This document shows positions 7,743-10,829 of a stretch of 10,829 bases of DNA, one piece after another. Made by a program: the position numbers and the translations under genes. The stretch's first letter is position 1, and every line of letters begins with the position of its first letter. Source of the stretch: Thermoflexus hugenholtzii JAD2 (GTDB taxonomy: Bacteria > Chloroflexota > Dehalococcoidia > UBA2979); contig CAMDBZ010000030.1 of the NCBI GenBank assembly GCA_945889565.1, positions 1-10,829 on the forward strand, written 5' to 3'. The notes below the pieces were generated by a model that did not search any database, had not been told where the DNA came from, and saw only the letters and a list, made by a program, of their open reading frames with translations.

Positions 7743-7772
7743 TTGCCTGCGCGCTTTCGGCGCGATTACGAT
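7743..7772 (+). promoter_or_regulatory. Putative leaderless promoter of rnhB
   Basis: TTGCCT (7743-7748), 18 bp, TACGAT (7767-7772) is a moderate sigma70 match. The -10 box ends 7 nt before the ATG at 7780, so the transcript would start at or next to the start codon. It also overlaps the alternative ATG at 7771, which argues against that start. Confidence 0.45.
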
Positions 7773-7779
7773 GCGGTGC

Positions 7780-8442
7780 ATGACGGCGCTCGTCCCGAGC
7801 TGGCGGGTGGAGCGCGCGCTGGAGCGCGCGGGCCACCTGCGCGTCGCGGGCGTCGACGAGGTCGGCCGCGGTCCGCTGGCGGGGCCGGTGCTGGCGGGCG
7901 CAGTGGTGCTGCCGCGCTCGCGGGCGCGTTGGGTCGGCCGCCTGCGCGATTCGAAGCAGCTCAGCGCAGCGCAACGCTGCGAGCTGGCGGAGGCGATCCG
8001 CGCCCACGCCGACTGGGGCCTCGGTGCCGCGTCGTGCCACGTCATCGACCAGCTGGGCATCGTCGCCGCGACCCGGCTCGCGATGTGGCGGGCCGTGCGC
8101 GCGCTCGCGTACCCGCCTGACGCGCTGATCGTCGACGGGCGGGAGGTCGTCGGCGGGGGGCTGCCCCAGCGGGCGGTGATCGACGGCGACGCGCTCTGCG
8201 TCTCGGTCGCGGCCGCGAGCATCGTCGCCAAGGTCGCGCGTGACGAGTTGATGTGCCGGCTCGACGCCGCGCTGCCCGGTTACGGCTTCGCGGTGCACAA
8301 GGGCTACGCGACCCCCGAGCATCGCGACGCGCTGTGGCGGCTCGGGCCGTCGACGGCGCACCGGCAGACGTGGGCGCCGGTGCGCGAGGCCGCGCGTCGG
8401 CCGCGCGGGCTCGCTGCGGCGTCGATCGCCGCCGCGCGGTGA
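7780..8442 (+). CDS. rnhB: Ribonuclease HII
   Basis: Cytosolic endonuclease that nicks the RNA strand of RNA-DNA hybrids and removes single ribonucleotides left in DNA. The protein has 220 residues from ATG 7780. The GVDEVGRGPLAGPV motif carries D26 and E27, VDG carries D119, and IDGD carries D137, forming the expected four-acid metal site. SVAAASIVAKVARDELM (142-158) and the C-terminal GYGFAVHKGYATPEH with the substrate-contact tyrosine region are conserved. ATG 7780 is chosen over ATG 7771 because neither has a ribosome-binding site and the -10 box ends 7 nt before 7780. It overlaps yraN by GTGA. Confidence 0.95.
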   Translation: MTALVPSWRVERALERAGHLRVAGVDEVGRGPLAGPVLAGAVVLPRSRARWVGRLRDSKQLSAAQRCELAEAIRAHADWGLGAASCHVIDQLGIVAATRLAMWRAVRALAYPPDALIVDGREVVGGGLPQRAVIDGDALCVSVAAASIVAKVARDELMCRLDAALPGYGFAVHKGYATPEHRDALWRLGPSTAHRQTWAPVREAARRPRGLAAASIAAAR

Positions 8443-8813
8443 CGGCGCCGCGCCAGCGGCTGGGCGCGGCCGGCGAGCGGCTTGCGGCGGACTACCTCCA
8501 GCGCCACGGCCACCGCATCCTCGAGCGCAACGTGCGCACGCGCGCGGGAGAGATCGACCTGGTGACGCTGGACGGCAGCACGCTCGTGCTCGTCGAGGTG
8601 AAGCTGCGCCGCCCGTCCGGCTTCGGGGCCGCTCGCGAGGCGCTGTCCCCGGCGAAGCAGCGGCGGCTCGCCGCGCTCGCCAGCGCCTACGCGGCCGCGC
8701 ACCCCGAGCTTCCGCCCGACGTGCGCATCGACCTCGTCGCCATCGAGCTGGCCGCGAACGGTGCCGTGGGCGCGATCGAGCACGTCGTCGGCGCGGTCGA
8801 CGAGCCCGCGTAG
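8439..8813 (+). CDS. YraN / UPF0102 nuclease-fold protein
   Basis: UPF0102 (YraN) family protein of 124 residues with a restriction-endonuclease-like fold of uncertain function, widely found next to rnhB. Visible signatures are LGAAGERLAADYLQRHGHRI (8-27), the putative active-site strands GEIDLV (38-43) and VEVKLR (52-57), which make up an E...D...ExK pattern, and the helix PAKQRRLAALASAY (71-84). The GTG start (8439-8441) is in a GTGA overlap with rnhB and has no ribosome-binding site, so translation probably depends on coupling. A role in DNA processing or repair alongside RNase HII is plausible but inferred from context. Confidence 0.93.
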   Translation: MTAPRQRLGAAGERLAADYLQRHGHRILERNVRTRAGEIDLVTLDGSTLVLVEVKLRRPSGFGAAREALSPAKQRRLAALASAYAAAHPELPPDVRIDLVAIELAANGAVGAIEHVVGAVDEPA

Positions 8814-8831
8814 CGACGCGGCTGGTTGGGC

Positions 8832-8860
8832 TGGCGAGGCGTCGGGGAGCTCGCTACACT
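8832..8860 (+). promoter_or_regulatory. Putative leaderless promoter of the fmdB pair
   Basis: TACACT at 8855-8860 ends exactly 7 nt before the ATG at 8868. A poor -35-like hexamer TGGCGA (8832-8837) is 17 bp upstream. It lies in the 54-nt gap after yraN and has no accompanying Shine-Dalgarno, so the fmdB-fmdB-translin unit probably has its own leaderless start. Confidence 0.45.
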
Positions 8861-8867
8861 TCGACCT

Positions 8868-9323
8868 ATGCCGATCTATCAGTACGACTGCGCCGGCTGC
8901 GGCAAGCGTGTCGACGTGTTGCTGCGCCGCGTCGACCCGGCCGCGCAGCCGCCGTGCCCGCAGTGCGGCGACCTGCGGCTCACGCGCGTGATGTCGGCGT
9001 TTGCGCGCGGGCGCACGGCGCGCCAGCGCATCGAGGAGATCGACCAGACCGCCGTCGCGGCACGACTGCAACACAACAACGTCGGCGAATTCGCTCGTTG
9101 GGCGCGTCGGGACGGCGCGCAGTGGGATGAGGAGCTGGGCACGAACTACGGTGAGCTCGCCGAGCGTGCCGAGGCTGGCGACGTGAAATGGGAGCACATC
9201 GACGCCGACCACGGCTTCCGCGCCAGGGCTGGCGAGCGCCTGCGCGAGCTCAGCCGGCCCGAGGGCGCGCCGGCGCCCGCAGACCCGTGGGACGCTGCCC
9301 ACGGCGCCGGGCACGCCCACTAG
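8868..9323 (+). CDS. FmdB-type zinc-ribbon protein, copy 1
   Basis: Zinc-ribbon protein of the FmdB family (CxxC...CxxC), 151 residues. FmdB-type ribbons are named from an amidase-operon regulator in Methylophilus and are generally of unknown function. MPIYQYDC is the family N-terminus, which sets the start. The ribbon cysteines are C8, C11, C30 and C33 (CAGCG, CPQCG). The LTRVMSAFARGRT segment follows, then an acidic helical region (VGEFARWARRDG, ELAERAEAGD) and a Pro/His tail ending HGAGHAH. The next gene is a paralogue, with 27 of the first 50 residues identical by hand alignment and cysteines at the same positions. No DNA-binding domain beyond the ribbon is seen. Confidence 0.87.
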   Translation: MPIYQYDCAGCGKRVDVLLRRVDPAAQPPCPQCGDLRLTRVMSAFARGRTARQRIEEIDQTAVAARLQHNNVGEFARWARRDGAQWDEELGTNYGELAERAEAGDVKWEHIDADHGFRARAGERLRELSRPEGAPAPADPWDAAHGAGHAH

Positions 9324-9345
9324 GCGCGGTGCGCCCCCTCCGCTG

Positions 9346-9693
9346 ATGCCGATCTACGAGTACCGCTGCGCCGACTGCCGGGAGCTGAGCACCATCTTCG
9401 TGCGGTCCGCGCGGGTCGCGGCGGCCCCGGCCTGCGTGGCGTGCGGCTCGGCGCGACTCACGCGCGTCATGTCCGCGGTCGCGCGGCTGCGCACCGACCA
9501 GGACGTGCTCGACGAGCACGGCCGGCCCGGCCTCGACGGGCGGGCTGGCGACGGGTATCGCGACCCGCGGCAGATCGGCCGCTGGGTGGAGCAGCGCTTC
9601 GAGCAGTACGGCCTCGACCTGCCGCCGGAGACGCGCGAGATGATCGACGCGGCGCGCGAGGGCGAGCTGCCCGGCCCCGTGGACGCGCTGTGA
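9346..9693 (+). CDS. FmdB-type zinc-ribbon protein, copy 2
   Basis: Second FmdB-type zinc ribbon, 115 residues, arising from tandem duplication with the upstream gene. The cysteines C8, C11, C30 and C33 (CADC, CVACG) and the segment RLTRVMSAVARLRT are shared. The C-terminal half (IGRWVEQRFEQYGLDLPPET, then REGELP) resembles FARWARRDG...AEAGD of copy 1, so the two are paralogous over most of their length although copy 2 lacks the long Pro/His tail. The ATG is chosen from the MPIYEY start; there is no ribosome-binding site in the 22-nt gap. Its TGA overlaps the GTG of the translin-family gene (GTGA), tying it to RNA-related function by context only. Confidence 0.87.
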   Translation: MPIYEYRCADCRELSTIFVRSARVAAAPACVACGSARLTRVMSAVARLRTDQDVLDEHGRPGLDGRAGDGYRDPRQIGRWVEQRFEQYGLDLPPETREMIDAAREGELPGPVDAL

Positions 9694-10343
9694 CGCTGGA
9701 ACCCGTGCCGGGCGCGTTCGACGGGGCGTTGCGCGCCATCCTGGCCGAGCTCGCCGAGGCGAGCGCGGCGCGCGAGCGGGCGCTGCCGCTCTGCCGCAGC
9801 GCCACGCGGCACGCCGCCAACTGCATCCGCGCCGCCCATCGCGGTGACTGGGACGCCGCCGAGGCGCTGCTCGCGCGCTCGCGCCTCGACGCTGGCGCGG
9901 CCGCCGACGCGTTGCGTAGCTTCCCCGGCGTCTACCACGCCGGCTTCCTGCACGACGCCCAGAAGGAATACGCCGAGGCCGCGATCACGCTGGCGCTGGT
10001 CCGGGGGCGCGCAGTCGGCACGGCCCGCGAGCTGGGCGTCGAGGGGGTGGCGTTCCTCCACGGCGTCGCGGAGGCCGTCGGCGAGCTGCGTCGCCACGCG
10101 CTGGACCTGCTGCGCGCGGACGCCGTCGACGCCGCCGAGCGCGCGCTCGAGCTGATGGAGGAGCTGTTCGGCCTGCTCGTCGAGGTCGATTACCCCGATG
10201 CGCTGACCGCCGGCCTGCGCCGCGCCGCCGACGTCGCGCGCAGCCTGCTGGAGCGCACGCGCGGCGACGTCACGCTCGCGGTGCAGCATCGGCGGCTGGC
10301 GGCCCGGCTGCTCGCGGCGGGCGCTCCTGACCCCGCGCCCTAG
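9690..10343 (+). CDS. Translin-family RNA-binding protein
   Basis: All-helical protein of 217 residues resembling the prokaryotic translin family (COG2178, predicted RNA-binding). Characterised relatives bind single-stranded RNA/DNA as octamers, and the Trax-like members cleave RNA. Visible matches are the acidic helix QKEYAEAA (91-98, with E93 and E96 at the spacing of two Trax catalytic glutamates), the GVAEAVGELRRHALDLL stretch (125-141) like the LADLTGELRR motif of translins, and DYPDALTAGLRRAADVAR followed by LLERTRGDVTLA (167-197). The N-terminal 75 residues are less conserved. The GTG start is in a GTGA overlap with the second fmdB and has no ribosome-binding site. The assignment rests on motif memory; a structurally similar all-alpha protein is the alternative. 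Confidence 0.78.
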   Translation: MTLEPVPGAFDGALRAILAELAEASAARERALPLCRSATRHAANCIRAAHRGDWDAAEALLARSRLDAGAAADALRSFPGVYHAGFLHDAQKEYAEAAITLALVRGRAVGTARELGVEGVAFLHGVAEAVGELRRHALDLLRADAVDAAERALELMEELFGLLVEVDYPDALTAGLRRAADVARSLLERTRGDVTLAVQHRRLAARLLAAGAPDPAP

Positions 10344-10411
10344 GCGCCTCCTCGACACGCCGTCCCGGAGCCTCGGCACCGGTCCGCTGGGGGCGGACGC
10401 TGGGGAGGCGC
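10344..10411 (+). other. Nested inverted repeats upstream of the HD gene
   Basis: An outer pair GCGCCTCC (10344-10351) and GGAGGCGC (10404-10411) encloses an inner hairpin GTCCGC-TGGGG-GCGGAC (10382-10398), filling most of the gap between the translin gene and the HD gene. It could terminate the upstream operon or form a structured leader. No U-tract and no known riboswitch consensus are seen. Confidence 0.25.
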
Positions 10412-10447
10412 GCGCTTCCTGCCGATGATCGCCTGCAGGAGGCGGAC

Positions 10448-10829
10448 ATGGCCGAGCAGTGGGCGATCGCATCCCCTTCCTCGCGGCGCGCTGCCTACGG
10501 CGACGACGGGCTCGCGGCGATCGAGCGTGTGCCCGTGCAGCTGCACCCCGCGCGTCGCGTCGACCTGTTGGCGCACCTCGCGGGCGCCTTCGACCTCGCC
10601 GAGGGGCAGGCGCCCGGGCACGCGGCGCGCGTCGCGCACCTCGCGCTGGCCGTGGCCCGCCGGCTGCGCCTGGGAGCCGACGAGCAGCGGCGCGTGCTCT
10701 ACACCGCGCTGCTGCACGATGCCGGCGTGCCGGTGCGCGAGCTGCCCCCGGGCGTCGACGCCGCGGGCGGGCACGCCGCCGCGGGGGCGTGGGCGGCCAC
10801 GCAGCTCGGGCTCGACGCGGGCGTTTCCG
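10448..10829 (+). CDS. HD-domain phosphohydrolase-like protein (3' truncated)
   Basis: The first 127 residues of an HD-superfamily protein; the rest lies beyond the window. GHAARVAHLALAVARRLRLG (57-76) and LYTALLHDAGVPV (84-96) give the conserved H58 and the H90-D91 pair in the arrangement of the HD-GYP/HDc metal site. The usual HDxGK is HDAGV here, so the lysine normally following is missing, and the GYP motif cannot be checked. A short N-terminal domain (about 45 residues) without a recognisable sensor precedes it. The ATG has a strong AGGAGG at 10437-10442, 5 nt upstream, in contrast to the leaderless or coupled starts nearby. Possible roles are cyclic-dinucleotide or nucleotide hydrolysis or a scaffold; this is inference. 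Confidence 0.75.
   Translation, partial: MAEQWAIASPSSRRAAYGDDGLAAIERVPVQLHPARRVDLLAHLAGAFDLAEGQAPGHAARVAHLALAVARRLRLGADEQRRVLYTALLHDAGVPVRELPPGVDAAGGHAAAGAWAATQLGLDAGVS

Noticed and set aside
10344..10447. Cyclic-di-GMP or other riboswitch upstream of the HD gene
   Set aside because: Nested stems are present, but none of the conserved riboswitch core sequences I know could be seen.

Overview
The window is very GC-rich, densely packed bacterial chromosome. It holds 15 well-supported protein genes (the first and last cut by the window edges) and two doubtful small ORFs. I see no rRNA, tRNA, CRISPR array, insertion sequence or phage gene. The gene mix suggests a high-GC member of the Chloroflexota or a similar deep-branching lineage: an rplU-rpmA-rpmE block followed by a YqhQ/DUF1385 membrane protein, a single FtsH with the SQAMSFGRSRAR linker, paired FmdB-type zinc ribbons, and a translin-family protein that is common in archaea and sparse in bacteria. 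This placement is an inference from remembered gene content, not from a database search.

Region 1 (2-2497, + strand) is the distal end of a histidine operon: hisA (5' truncated), hisF, hisI and a HAD-family phosphatase. Each gene starts with GTG inside the stop of the previous one (one GTGCTGA and two GTGA overlaps), so translation is probably coupled. The HAD enzyme is a reasonable candidate for the histidinol-phosphatase step. Region 2 (2494-4601, - strand) is a ribosomal-protein operon read rplU, rpmA, rpmE, then DUF1385, driven by a clear sigma70-type promoter (TTGACC, 17 bp, TACACT). A possible 55-residue membrane ORF follows it, tail to tail with the his operon.

Region 3 (4684-5430, + strand) is a DedA-family membrane protein divergent from rplU, probably starting at a CTG codon placed 8 nt after a GGAGG. 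It converges on ftsH (5607-7577, - strand). A perfect 48-bp palindrome between them is a convincing bidirectional terminator.

Region 4 (7780-10829, + strand) starts divergently from ftsH with rnhB and yraN (nucleic-acid housekeeping), then two tandem FmdB zinc-ribbon paralogues, a translin-family gene coupled to the second of them, and the start of an HD-domain protein with its own strong ribosome-binding site. Upstream of rnhB and the first fmdB, and of a 20-residue open frame that ends in the TGATG start of ftsH, a TAnnnT box lies exactly 7 nt before the start codon. That spacing suggests leaderless transcripts. The most interesting points are this leaderless pattern with the ftsH leader ORF, the FmdB-FmdB-translin module, and the HAD phosphatase in the his operon.
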